Shown one piece after another: positions 57,388-64,000 of a stretch of DNA of 64,000 bases. The position numbers and the translations under genes are program-made. The stretch's first letter is position 1, and every line of letters begins with the position of its first letter. The notes below the pieces were generated by a model, which ran no database searches, was not told the DNA's origin, and saw only the letters and a list, made by a program, of their open reading frames with translations. This DNA is from CAYPNP01 sp964412195 (lineage in GTDB: Bacteria; Acidobacteriota; JAAYUB01), in the NCBI GenBank assembly GCA_964412195.1, contig CAYPNP010000022.1, positions 12,038 to 76,037 of the forward strand, given 5' to 3'.

Positions 57388-57803
57388 GATGACACTCCGT
57401 AGCGGCGGATGGTTTTGGTCTTCAAGGGCAGCTTGTGGGCCGCGAGGCGGAAGGCCTCCATGGCCGTGGCTTCGTCCACGCCCTCGATCTCATACAGGAT
57501 CCGGCCCGGCCGGATGACGGCCACCCAGCCCTCCGGCGCGCCCTTGCCCTTGCCCATGCGGGTTTCCGCGGGCTTCTTGGTGATGGGCTTGTCCGGGAAG
57601 ATCCGGATCCAGATCTTGCCGCCGCGCTTGACGTGGCGGGTCATGGCGATACGGGCGGCCTCGATCTGCCGGTCGGTGATCCAGCCGGCGTCCAGGGCCT
57701 TCAGCCCGTAATCGCCGAAAGCGACCGTGTTGCCCCGCTGCGCCTGGCCCTTGCCGCGGCCCTTCTGCGTTTTTCTATATTTGACTTTCTTGGGCTGTAG
57801 CAT
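57384..57803 (-). CDS. rplP: 50S ribosomal protein L16
   Basis: A 139-residue protein: MLQPKKVKYRKTQKGRGKG, FGDYGLKALDAGWITDRQIEAARIAMTRHVKRGGKIWIRIFPDKPITKKPAETRMGKGKG and AVIRPGRILYEIEGV. It is near the peptidyl transferase centre and A-site tRNA. Confidence 0.98.
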   Translation of the reverse strand: MLQPKKVKYRKTQKGRGKGQAQRGNTVAFGDYGLKALDAGWITDRQIEAARIAMTRHVKRGGKIWIRIFPDKPITKKPAETRMGKGKGAPEGWVAVIRPGRILYEIEGVDEATAMEAFRLAAHKLPLKTKTIRRYGVSS

Positions 57804-57806
57804 GAC

Positions 57807-58460
57807 TTACTTCTCCACAGCGACTTTGGTCTTCTTCTTGAGCAGTTCGCCCTTGTAGATCCAGACCTTCACGCCGATGGCGCCGTAGGTGGTGAATGCC
57901 TGGGCAAACCCGTAATCGATGTCCGCCTTCAGGGTGTGCAACGGCAGCTGGCCGGTCAGGTACCATTCGGAGCGGGCGATCTCCACGCCATTGAGCCGGC
58001 CGGAGCAGCGCACCTTCACGCCGAGGGCACCGTTCTTGAGGGCGGAGTCGACGGCCCGTTTCATCGCGCGCCGGAAGGCCACGCGCTTCTCGAGCTGCAG
58101 GGCGATGGCCTCGGCCACCAGCTGGGAGTCCAGCTCGGGGTTCTTGACCTCGACGGCCTTGATGTCCACGTCGCGGCCGGTGGACTTGCTCAGCTCGGCG
58201 CGGAGCTTGTCGATCTCCTTGCCCTTCTTGCCGATCAGGATGCCCGGCCGGGCGGAGTGGATGTAGACCTTCAGCTTGTCGGCCGCGCGCTCGGTCACGA
58301 TGTGGCTGATGCCGGCGTGGTAAAACTTGGCCTTGAGGGCCTTCTTGATCTTGAGGTCCTCGTTCAGGAGCGTGCCGAAATTCTTACGCTCGTACCACTT
58401 GGACTTCCAGTCCTTGTTGTAGCCCAAGCGGAAACCGTACGGGTTTACTTTCTGTCCCAA
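57807..58460 (-). CDS. rpsC: 30S ribosomal protein S3
   Basis: A 217-residue protein: GQKVNPYGFRLGYNKDWKSKWY at the N-terminus, the KH domain (IHSARPGILIGKKGKEIDKL) and the C-terminal domain ending in VWIYKGELLKKK. It forms part of the mRNA entry channel. TTG start; the codon is supported by family alignment. Confidence 0.98.
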   Translation of the reverse strand: MGQKVNPYGFRLGYNKDWKSKWYERKNFGTLLNEDLKIKKALKAKFYHAGISHIVTERAADKLKVYIHSARPGILIGKKGKEIDKLRAELSKSTGRDVDIKAVEVKNPELDSQLVAEAIALQLEKRVAFRRAMKRAVDSALKNGALGVKVRCSGRLNGVEIARSEWYLTGQLPLHTLKADIDYGFAQAFTTYGAIGVKVWIYKGELLKKKTKVAVEK

Positions 58461-58464
58461 GATC

Positions 58465-58812
58465 CTACCTCCTGCTGTCCGTTACGAAAATAGTGATGTG
58501 GCAGCCGTGCCGGCGCTCGCGGTAGGCCCGGCCCATGGGCGCGGGGCGGACGCGCCGGCGCCACTTGGTGGGGCCCATGTCCACGAAGGCCTGAGACACG
58601 TACAGGTGGTCCAGGTTCACGGTCTCGTCCGCGAACTCGATGTTGGCGATGGCGGACTTGAGCACCTTCTCCACGTTCTTGGCCGCGCGCTTCTTGGAGA
58701 ACCTCAGGAGATGGAGGCTTTCCTCGACGGAGCGCCCGCGGATCTGGTCCACGACCAGGCGCGCCTTCTGCGCCGATCCTTTCAGATATTTGCCAACGGC
58801 TCGTTTTTCCAT
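58465..58812 (-). CDS. rplV: 50S ribosomal protein L22
   Basis: A 115-residue protein: KYLKGSAQKARLVVDQIRGRSVEESLHLLRFSKKRAAKNVEKVLKSAIANIE and the hairpin loop ending WRRRVRPAPMGRAYRERRHGCHITI. Its loop lines the peptide exit tunnel. Confidence 0.98.
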   Translation of the reverse strand: MEKRAVGKYLKGSAQKARLVVDQIRGRSVEESLHLLRFSKKRAAKNVEKVLKSAIANIEFADETVNLDHLYVSQAFVDMGPTKWRRRVRPAPMGRAYRERRHGCHITIFVTDSRR

Positions 58813-58833
58813 GACTCGTTCCTCTCCGCTCGC

Positions 58834-59121
58834 TTACTTCTTGGCAGCCATCTTCTTGGCGGTCTTGGAGGTGTGCCCCTTGAAGTACCGGGTCGGGGCG
58901 AACTCACCCAGCTTGTGGCCCACCATGTTCTCCATGATGTAGACCGGGATGAACTTCTTGCCGTTGTGGACCGCGATGGTCAGGCCGACCATGTCCGGGA
59001 TGACGGTGGACCGCCGGGACCAGGTCTTCAGGACCTGTTTCTTTTCCTGGTCCTTGTTGGCCAGGACCTTGGACATGAGGTGGTCGTCGATAAAGGGGCC
59101 TTTTTTGATTGAGCGTGCCAT
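58834..59121 (-). CDS. rpsS: 30S ribosomal protein S19
   Basis: A 95-residue protein: MARSIKKGPFIDDHLMSKV, TWSRRSTVIPDMVGLTIAVHNGKKFIPVYIMENMVGHKLGEFAPTR. It forms the 30S head with S13. Standard position between rplB and rplV. Confidence 0.98.
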   Translation of the reverse strand: MARSIKKGPFIDDHLMSKVLANKDQEKKQVLKTWSRRSTVIPDMVGLTIAVHNGKKFIPVYIMENMVGHKLGEFAPTRYFKGHTSKTAKKMAAKK

Positions 59122-59135
59122 CCCAGCATCCTCCT

Positions 59136-59960
59136 CTACTTCGCCCGCCGGCGAATGATCATGTTGTCGGTCCGCTTGCTGTTGCGGGTCTTGTACCCCT
59201 TGGTGGGCACGCCCCAGGGCGTGACCGGGTTGCGGCCGCCCTTCGTGCGGCCCTCGCCGCCGCCATGCGGGTGATCGATGGGGTTCATCGCCGTGCCGCG
59301 GACCGTGGGCCGGACGCCCATCCAGCGGGTCCGGCCGGCCTTGCCGACGGTGACGTTGGAGTGGTCCAGGTTGCCCACCTGGCCGAGGGTGGCCCGGCAG
59401 GCCAGGAACACCTTGCGGATTTCGCCGCTGGGCAGGCGGACAACCCCATAGTCGCCTTCCTTGGCGAGGAGCTGGGCGGCCGTGCCCGCGCTGCGGACCA
59501 GCTGCCCGCCCTTGCCCGGGCGGAGTTCCAGGTTGTGGATGTAGGTGCCCATGGGGATGTTCCGCAGGGGCAGGCAGTTGCCCACCTGGACGTCGGCCTT
59601 CTCGCCGCTCATCACGGTGTCGCCGGCCTTCAGGCCGTCCGGCGCCAGGATGTAGCTCCGGGTGCCGTTGGCGTAGCTCAGGCGGGCGATGTTGGCCGAG
59701 CGGTTCGGGTCATATTCGATCGCGACCACGCGGGCCGGGATGTCGTCCATGCCGCGGCGGAAGTCGATCACGCGGTAGCGCCGCTTGTGGCCGCCACCCT
59801 TGTGCCGGCAGGTGACCCGGCCGATGTTGTTCCGGCCGTTGGTCCGCCGCTGGGGCTCCAGCAGCGACTTCAGGGGCTGGATGTCGGTCAGCTCGTCCTT
59901 GGTCAGCGTGGTGAGGAACCGGCGGCTCGGAGTGACTGGTTTATGGCTCTTGATTCCCAT
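59136..59960 (-). CDS. rplB: 50S ribosomal protein L2
   Basis: A 274-residue protein: GRNNIGRVTCRHKGGGHKRRYRVIDF in the N-terminal OB part and the C-terminal GVRPTVRGTAMNPIDHPHGGGEGRTKGGRNPVTPWGVPTKGYKTR, which is needed for peptidyl transfer and subunit association. Largest ribosomal protein gene of the cluster. Confidence 0.99.
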   Translation of the reverse strand: MGIKSHKPVTPSRRFLTTLTKDELTDIQPLKSLLEPQRRTNGRNNIGRVTCRHKGGGHKRRYRVIDFRRGMDDIPARVVAIEYDPNRSANIARLSYANGTRSYILAPDGLKAGDTVMSGEKADVQVGNCLPLRNIPMGTYIHNLELRPGKGGQLVRSAGTAAQLLAKEGDYGVVRLPSGEIRKVFLACRATLGQVGNLDHSNVTVGKAGRTRWMGVRPTVRGTAMNPIDHPHGGGEGRTKGGRNPVTPWGVPTKGYKTRNSKRTDNMIIRRRAK

Positions 59961-59984
59961 GTGAATCCCACCCTTAGTCCAGAA

Positions 59985-60278
59985 TTAGAGGTTGTCGAAA
60001 TACTCGATCATCTTCTCGCCCTTCTTCAGCTTGACCAACGCCTTCTTGTAGCCGGGGCGATGACCCTCGTAGCGGCCCATGCGGCGCCGCTTGGCCGGGG
60101 TCTTGATGATGCGGACGGAATCCACCTTGACGTTGAAAACCCGCTCCACCGCCTCGGCGATCTCGGGTTTGACCGCGTCTTGGTGAACCTCGAACAGCAC
60201 GTAGTTGCCGGTGTTCTTCAGGTCGACCGATTTTTCCGTTAGCAAGGGCCGTTTCAGAACCTGGTAGATGTCCTTCAT
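59985..60278 (-). CDS. rplW: 50S ribosomal protein L23
   Basis: A 97-residue protein: DIYQVLKRPLLTEKSVDLKNTGNYVLFEVHQDAVKPEIAEAVERVFNVKVDSVRIIKTPAKRRRMGRYEGHRPGYKKALVKLKKG. It sits at the tunnel exit where trigger factor and SRP dock. Its ATG overlaps the rplD stop by 4 bases. Confidence 0.98.
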   Translation of the reverse strand: MKDIYQVLKRPLLTEKSVDLKNTGNYVLFEVHQDAVKPEIAEAVERVFNVKVDSVRIIKTPAKRRRMGRYEGHRPGYKKALVKLKKGEKMIEYFDNL

Positions 60279-60901
60279 TGTGCAAGCACCTCCTGGAGCT
60301 GGAGGATGGACTCCCTGGAGAAGAGAATCGTCTCGTGGTCGAGGACGTCGTAGATGTTCAGGCCGGTGCCGGGCAGGTACTTGACCTTGGGGAGGTTCCG
60401 CGCGGAGAGGATGACGTTCACGTTTTCGAGGGAATCCACGACGAGCAGCTTGGGGGCCAGCTGCAGGTTGTCCATCAGGGCGATAAATTCCTTGGTCTTG
60501 GGCGCATCGAGTTCCAGCTTGTCCACCACCACCACGTGGTTCTGGCGGATCTTCTCGGAGAGGGCGGAGCGGAGGGCGCCCAGGCGCTTTTTCTGGGGGA
60601 AATTGTAGGCGTAGTCCCGGGGCTGGGGGCCAAACACCGTGCCGCCGTGCCGCCACAGCGGGGAGCGGGTCTGGCCGTGCCGGGCGCGGCCCGTGCCCTT
60701 CTGGCGCCAGGGCTTCTTGTTGCTGCCGCTGACGTCGCCGCGGGTCTTGGTGGCGTGGGTGCCGCGCCGGCCGCAGGCCATATAGTGCCGGACGGCTTCC
60801 CAGATCAGGGTTTCCTTCAGCTCGACGCCGAAGACCTCGTCCTTCAGCTCGAGCTGCCCGACGGGCTCATTCTGTAAATTTTTCACTTCCAGTACTGGCA
60901 T
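60275..60901 (-). CDS. rplD: 50S ribosomal protein L4
   Basis: A 208-residue protein: ACGRRGTHATKTRGDVSGSNKKPWRQKGTGRARHGQTRSPLWRHGGTVFGP is the loop that reaches the exit tunnel; the rest is the globular Rossmann-like part. In enterobacteria it represses the S10 operon; no matching leader structure was identified here. Confidence 0.98.
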   Translation of the reverse strand: MPVLEVKNLQNEPVGQLELKDEVFGVELKETLIWEAVRHYMACGRRGTHATKTRGDVSGSNKKPWRQKGTGRARHGQTRSPLWRHGGTVFGPQPRDYAYNFPQKKRLGALRSALSEKIRQNHVVVVDKLELDAPKTKEFIALMDNLQLAPKLLVVDSLENVNVILSARNLPKVKYLPGTGLNIYDVLDHETILFSRESILQLQEVLAQ

Positions 60902-60922
60902 GGTCGTACCCCGTTGCGTTTA

Positions 60923-61552
60923 TTACTGCTTGCTGACCAGAACGTAGCTGCCGCTGAAGCCGGGCACGGCGCCCTTGAGCAGCATGATGTTCTTCTCCGG
61001 CATGATCCGGATCACTTCGAGGTTCTTCACCGTGACCCGGGCGTCGCCGAAGTGGCCGGCCATCCGCATGCCCTTGATGACGCGGGAGGGATAGGCCGAC
61101 GCGCCGATGGAGCCGGGCGCGCGGTGGAACATCGAGCCGTGGCTGGCGCCGCCGCCGCTGAAGTGGTGCCGCTTGATGACGCCCTGGAAGCCGCGGCCCT
61201 TGCTGCGCCCGACCACGTTGACCTTCTCATTGACCTGAAAGACGGCGTCCGCCTTGATCTCCTGACCGAGCTGGATCTCTTCCATGGAGACCGTCGCCTT
61301 GAACTCGCGGAGGATCCGCGTGGGGGCCGCGTTGGCCTTCAGGAAGTGGCCACGCTGGGGCTTGGTCACCTTCTTCACCGGCTTCTCTTCCATCAAGCCC
61401 AGTTGGACTGCCTCGTAGCCGTCCTTCTCCATCTGCTTCTTCTGGACCACCACGCACGGTCCCACCTTCACTATCGTCACGGGGACCACTCGTCCGTCTT
61501 CACGGTAGATCTGGGTCATCCCAATCTTTTTTCCAATCAGTCCTTCAACCAT
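60923..61552 (-). CDS. rplC: 50S ribosomal protein L3
   Basis: A 209-residue protein: LIGKKIGMTQIYREDGRVVPVTIVKVGPCVV and GRSKGRGFQGVIKRHHFSGGGASHGSMFHRAPGSIGASAYPSRVIKGMRMAGHFG, the L3 signature. It nucleates 50S assembly. It lies directly after rpsJ. Confidence 0.99.
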   Translation of the reverse strand: MVEGLIGKKIGMTQIYREDGRVVPVTIVKVGPCVVVQKKQMEKDGYEAVQLGLMEEKPVKKVTKPQRGHFLKANAAPTRILREFKATVSMEEIQLGQEIKADAVFQVNEKVNVVGRSKGRGFQGVIKRHHFSGGGASHGSMFHRAPGSIGASAYPSRVIKGMRMAGHFGDARVTVKNLEVIRIMPEKNIMLLKGAVPGFSGSYVLVSKQ

Positions 61553-61572
61553 CGGTCACTCCAGGTGTTGAT

Positions 61573-61899
61573 TTATTTATGGTCGGAACCGAATGCCTTG
61601 ATTTCCACGTCGATGGCCGCGGGCAGATCCATTTTCATGAGCTCTTCCAGGGTCTCGGGGGTGGGCTCGAGGATGTCGATGAGGCGCTTGTGGGTCCGGA
61701 TCTCGAACTGTTCGCGGGACTTCTTGTCCACGTGCGGCGAACGGTTCACCGTGAACCGATTGATGGTCGTGGGCAGGGGAATCGGCCCGGAGACCTTGGC
61801 GCCCGTTCTTACGGCGATCCCGACGATCTTGGACGTGTTCTCGTCCAGGACGCGGTAGTCGTAAGCCTTCAGACGGATCCTGATGATTTCATCGATCAT
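61573..61899 (-). CDS. rpsJ: 30S ribosomal protein S10
   Basis: A 108-residue protein: IRIRLKAYDYRVLDENTSKIVGIAVRTGAKVSGPIPLPTTINRFTVNRSPHVDKKSREQFEIRTHKRLIDI. It is first gene of the ribosomal cluster; a promoter lies about 250 bases upstream. In other bacteria tuf and fusA lie in front, but here they do not. Confidence 0.98.
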   Translation of the reverse strand: MIDEIIRIRLKAYDYRVLDENTSKIVGIAVRTGAKVSGPIPLPTTINRFTVNRSPHVDKKSREQFEIRTHKRLIDILEPTPETLEELMKMDLPAAIDVEIKAFGSDHK

Positions 61900-62146
61900 A
61901 GTTCACCAACGCCGTTAGAGTTTTGCAGTCGCAAGACCGGCCGTTCCCACGCCGGAAACAGCCAGGCCATTCCAATCAAATTCTCCGCTAGCAACTCGTT
62001 TTTCGCCCGGGGCCGCTCAGGAGACCGTTTTCAGGTTCCGCGCCCGGGTGAAAGGACGCTTCTCAGGCCCGGCATTGGAACCCGGGAGGTTCGTACCCGG
62101 CCTATAATCAAAGAAAAGCAAGACCATTTTCAAAGACAGAACGGCG
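61900..62146 (-). other. 5' leader of the ribosomal cluster
   Basis: About 245 bases with no gene lie between the promoter and rpsJ. They are moderately GC-rich and hold several weak inverted segments (for example around GCCGGGTACG/CGTACCCGG at about 62091-62101), but no leader gene or recognised riboswitch. Confidence 0.5.
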
Positions 62147-62174
62147 ATTATACAGAAGACGAACCCGAAATCAA
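62147..62174 (-). promoter_or_regulatory. Promoter of the ribosomal protein cluster
   Basis: On the minus strand TTGATT, 16 bases, then a perfect TATAAT. It stands 248 bases before rpsJ, followed by a leader that could hold a feedback site. Confidence 0.7.
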
Positions 62175-62194
62175 GCTTTTTTTTACGCTGGTTG

Positions 62195-62213
62195 AAAAAA
62201 CCCGCCGAGCGGG
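62195..62213 (-). terminator. Terminator after the DUF2314-like lipoprotein gene
   Basis: CCCGC and GCGGG form a short GC stem followed by TTTTTTCAAC on the minus strand, 28 bases after the stop. Confidence 0.75.
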
Positions 62214-62240
62214 CCCGGGCTGGAGGGAGGCGAGCCGCCC

Positions 62241-63563
62241 TCACTCCGTCAGCCGGCCCTCGATCTTGCCCCCAGCGTCCCGGATCATCCAATCGACGAC
62301 GTCCGCTTCGGCAACCCGCAGCGGCTGCCCCGCCGTGAATTGCTTGGCCAGCGCCGGCTCGGTCAGCAGCGTGCCGGCGACGCCGTTGCCGTCCCAGCCG
62401 GCGACCTTCAGCCAGAGGTACTCGACGCCGGCGCCCTCGACGGTGCAGGCGAACTTGACATAGAACTCTTCGGCGGCGGGATGCGGGGCCAGGAAACGAT
62501 TGCGGACATCGGCCAGGCCGGCGCGGGCCTGCTGGATCTTGGCCGCCGGGATCCCGCCCGCGCTCATGTAGTCGACTTGGAGGCCGAAGCCCAGCACCTG
62601 CTCCGACAGGGCGGTGGCCCACTTCGCCATGTCGCCGGAGAAGTCCTCCGGCGGCGCGAGGCGGACGATGTTGTCCTGCGGGTCGCCTTCGGCGGTCTCG
62701 CCGGCCTCGAGCCGGACCCGCACCGCGGCGGCGGCCGGTGGTTCCTTCCCGGGCCGCCCGGGCGAATTCTTGATTGCAGCCGGGTCCAGCGCCAGTGCCG
62801 TCGGAAAGGTGCCGGCTCCTCCCCCCCGCAGCCGGAGGGAGACCAAGCGGGTGGAGGCGGCGGCGACCAGGTGCTGGAAGAGCAGGCCGTCCTTGGCTGG
62901 GAAATCCCGCACTTCCACGTCGGGGCAGGCGAACTTGGCCATGCCCAGGGTGACGACCCGATAGCGCCCCGGCTGGTAGGGGTAGCGCTGGACCAGCACG
63001 TGGTGCGACAGGTCCCAGTCCGAAGGGTTGAAGAGAGTCCGGCCATACTCCGCCGGGGTGAAGGCCGTCTTGGCGGTCACGTCAAAGACGTAGCCGTTCA
63101 TCGCCTGCGCCGCCGCCAGGGTGAGGGCCTGGAACGCCGGGTAGGCGCGGGCGGCTTCACCAGCAGGGACGGTCAGGATGATCTGGTAGGCGCGTGTGGA
63201 CGCGGCGCAGCGCACCATGTCGTCCTCGGTCATGCCGTAGCCGAAGCCGGTCAGGTATTGGACCTCGGGGATGGAGAACTCCTTGGAAGTGCCCATCTGG
63301 ACTTTCAGGTCCTTCGACGACAGCAGCGGCTTGGCGGCGTGGGCGGCCACGCTCCAGGACGGGTCAGGCCAGGCCGCGCCGGAAAGCGCCTGCTCGAGAG
63401 CCGCGGCGTCGGCCGGGATCGCCGTACTGTCGGCGGGGACCAGGATCGCAGAGTAGAAAAGGGCCTCGTCGTTGAAGCGGGGCGTCCCGCCGCGCCGGCA
63501 GGACTGGCAGAGGGCGCCGGCCGCCAGCGCGACCAGGATCCACGGGAGCAGCTTTCTCGTCAT
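62241..63563 (-). CDS. Lipoprotein with DUF2314-like C-terminus
   Basis: A 440-residue protein. The N-terminal hydrophobic core ends in LCQSC, a lipobox-like sequence with Cys at about residue 22. The large middle (about 30-330) has an alternating pattern of helices and strands (ALEQALSGAAWPDPSW, YGMTEDDMVRCAASTRAYQIIL) without a recognised fold. The last part (about 365-430) reads FYVKFACTVEGAGVEYLWLKVAGWDGNGVAGTLL, then AEADVVDWMI, matching DUF2314. A DUF2314 domain fused to a large exported protein is unusual. Confidence 0.72.
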   Translation of the reverse strand: MTRKLLPWILVALAAGALCQSCRRGGTPRFNDEALFYSAILVPADSTAIPADAAALEQALSGAAWPDPSWSVAAHAAKPLLSSKDLKVQMGTSKEFSIPEVQYLTGFGYGMTEDDMVRCAASTRAYQIILTVPAGEAARAYPAFQALTLAAAQAMNGYVFDVTAKTAFTPAEYGRTLFNPSDWDLSHHVLVQRYPYQPGRYRVVTLGMAKFACPDVEVRDFPAKDGLLFQHLVAAASTRLVSLRLRGGGAGTFPTALALDPAAIKNSPGRPGKEPPAAAAVRVRLEAGETAEGDPQDNIVRLAPPEDFSGDMAKWATALSEQVLGFGLQVDYMSAGGIPAAKIQQARAGLADVRNRFLAPHPAAEEFYVKFACTVEGAGVEYLWLKVAGWDGNGVAGTLLTEPALAKQFTAGQPLRVAEADVVDWMIRDAGGKIEGRLTE

Positions 63564-64000
63564 CCATCCACCTCCGGCCGATGTCGGACCGCCAATATAT
63601 CATAGGTCGCCAAGGTATGGGTGGCGAGCTGGCCGGCCGAACGCATTTCTCCAGATCAGTCTGCCGATATTTCCGCTGCTGTTCCTGGAAATCCCAGCCT
63701 GGCCGACTGGGATGCCGAGCGCATCGCCCCGCGGACCAAAGGGAAGCGGTCCCCGACCAGCGGATCAACTGGATCAGCCGCACCATGAATCCCAACCAGC
63801 GGATCGGCCGAATCAGTCAAACTTTGAAAAATGAAAGATTCTTGGTGAACAGCGATGGACCATGGAAGTTCGCCTGGCCGCATGAGTGTGATCAGTGCCC
63901 AGGCGAATAGTGCCCCTGGCCAATAGTGCCACACTGGCAAAAAGTGCCAGGCCCTGTCCCAGTGCATCGATTCTGGCCGGCATCGCTCTGGTCGTGACAG
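63564..64000. other. 437-base stretch without a supported gene
   Basis: No convincing reading frame: small frames on both strands have no recognised pattern, and codon composition is not gene-like. A direct repeat with a 39-base step (CCAGCGGATC at 63757 and 63796, with GGATCAG/GAATCAG at the same step) and the AGTGCC array below are the visible structures. Confidence 0.6.
63894..63965. repeat. AGTGCC array at the window end
   Basis: AGTGCC occurs at 63894, 63909, 63925 and 63943, and CAGTGC at 63960, with steps of 15-18 bases; CACTGGCA and TGCCAG form a small inverted pair. It resembles end regions of mobile elements or degenerate repeats, but no transposase gene is visible. Confidence 0.6.

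Noticed and set aside
61900..62146. L4-type autoregulatory leader of the S10 operon
   Set aside because: The leader has weak inverted segments but nothing that matches the known enterobacterial structure; kept only as an undetermined leader.

Overview
The window is GC-rich, densely coding bacterial DNA. It carries the whole S10-spc-alpha ribosomal protein cluster on the minus strand (rpsJ to rplQ, about 46.7-61.9 kb). The other genes are a mixture: a B12-dependent ribonucleotide reductase with NrdR-type operators, a variant System I cytochrome c maturation cluster, PATAN/DUF4388 and Roadblock signalling proteins, and an OPT transporter. Together with the frequent GTG and TTG starts, this is most compatible with Acidobacteriota or a related deep Gram-negative lineage. 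That placement is an inference, because no rRNA or taxonomic marker search was possible. No tRNA, rRNA, CRISPR, prophage or transposase gene was seen.

Layout. 0-5.5 kb: a truncated Big-1-type surface protein, a small membrane protein, a retropepsin-like aspartyl protease divergent from a NifU-domain protein, an unusual protein with one clear and one possible Sm/Hfq fold, and an aminotransferase. 5.6-9.5 kb: an ECF sigma/anti-sigma pair, ribosomal protein S1, an HU/IHF protein and a HIT hydrolase. 9.5-17.4 kb: a RibD-C/DHFR-like protein, a lipoprotein, a chalcone-isomerase-like secreted protein, a metallophosphoesterase, RbfA, an OPT transporter and a PqqD-like protein. 17.6-24.9 kb: a GT2/YdjC-deacetylase pair, nrdJ, a thioesterase and an SPFH protein. 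25.0-31.2 kb: a leftward operon pyrK-ccmE-ccmF-ccmI-ccmA-ccmB-ccmC-ccmD plus a small Cys-rich protein. 31.2-36.4 kb: a crotonase-like protein and then a five-gene PATAN/Roadblock/HAMP operon closed by a strong terminator. 36.5-46.6 kb: rlmN, a MidA-like methyltransferase, two tandem PTPS genes with an SDR, an NrnA-like phosphoesterase, def, an FGE-fold lipoprotein, an isolated hypD, and Hsp20. 46.7-61.9 kb: the ribosomal cluster with secY, adk, map, infA and rpoA. 62.2-64 kb: a DUF2314-like lipoprotein and a repeat-bearing stretch without genes.

The most unusual signal is a family of five intergenic blocks (about 1.78-1.91, 12.07-12.33, 16.72-17.01, 17.40-17.68 and 22.81-22.94 kb). They are built from imperfect short tandem repeats of 7, 8 or 9 bp, and three of them are bounded by inverted arms. 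Two blocks run into neighbouring reading frames and supply the C-terminal tails of those proteins. The second point of interest is the PATAN/Roadblock operon, which has sensor and scaffold-like parts but no kinase, GTPase or methyl-accepting output domain.
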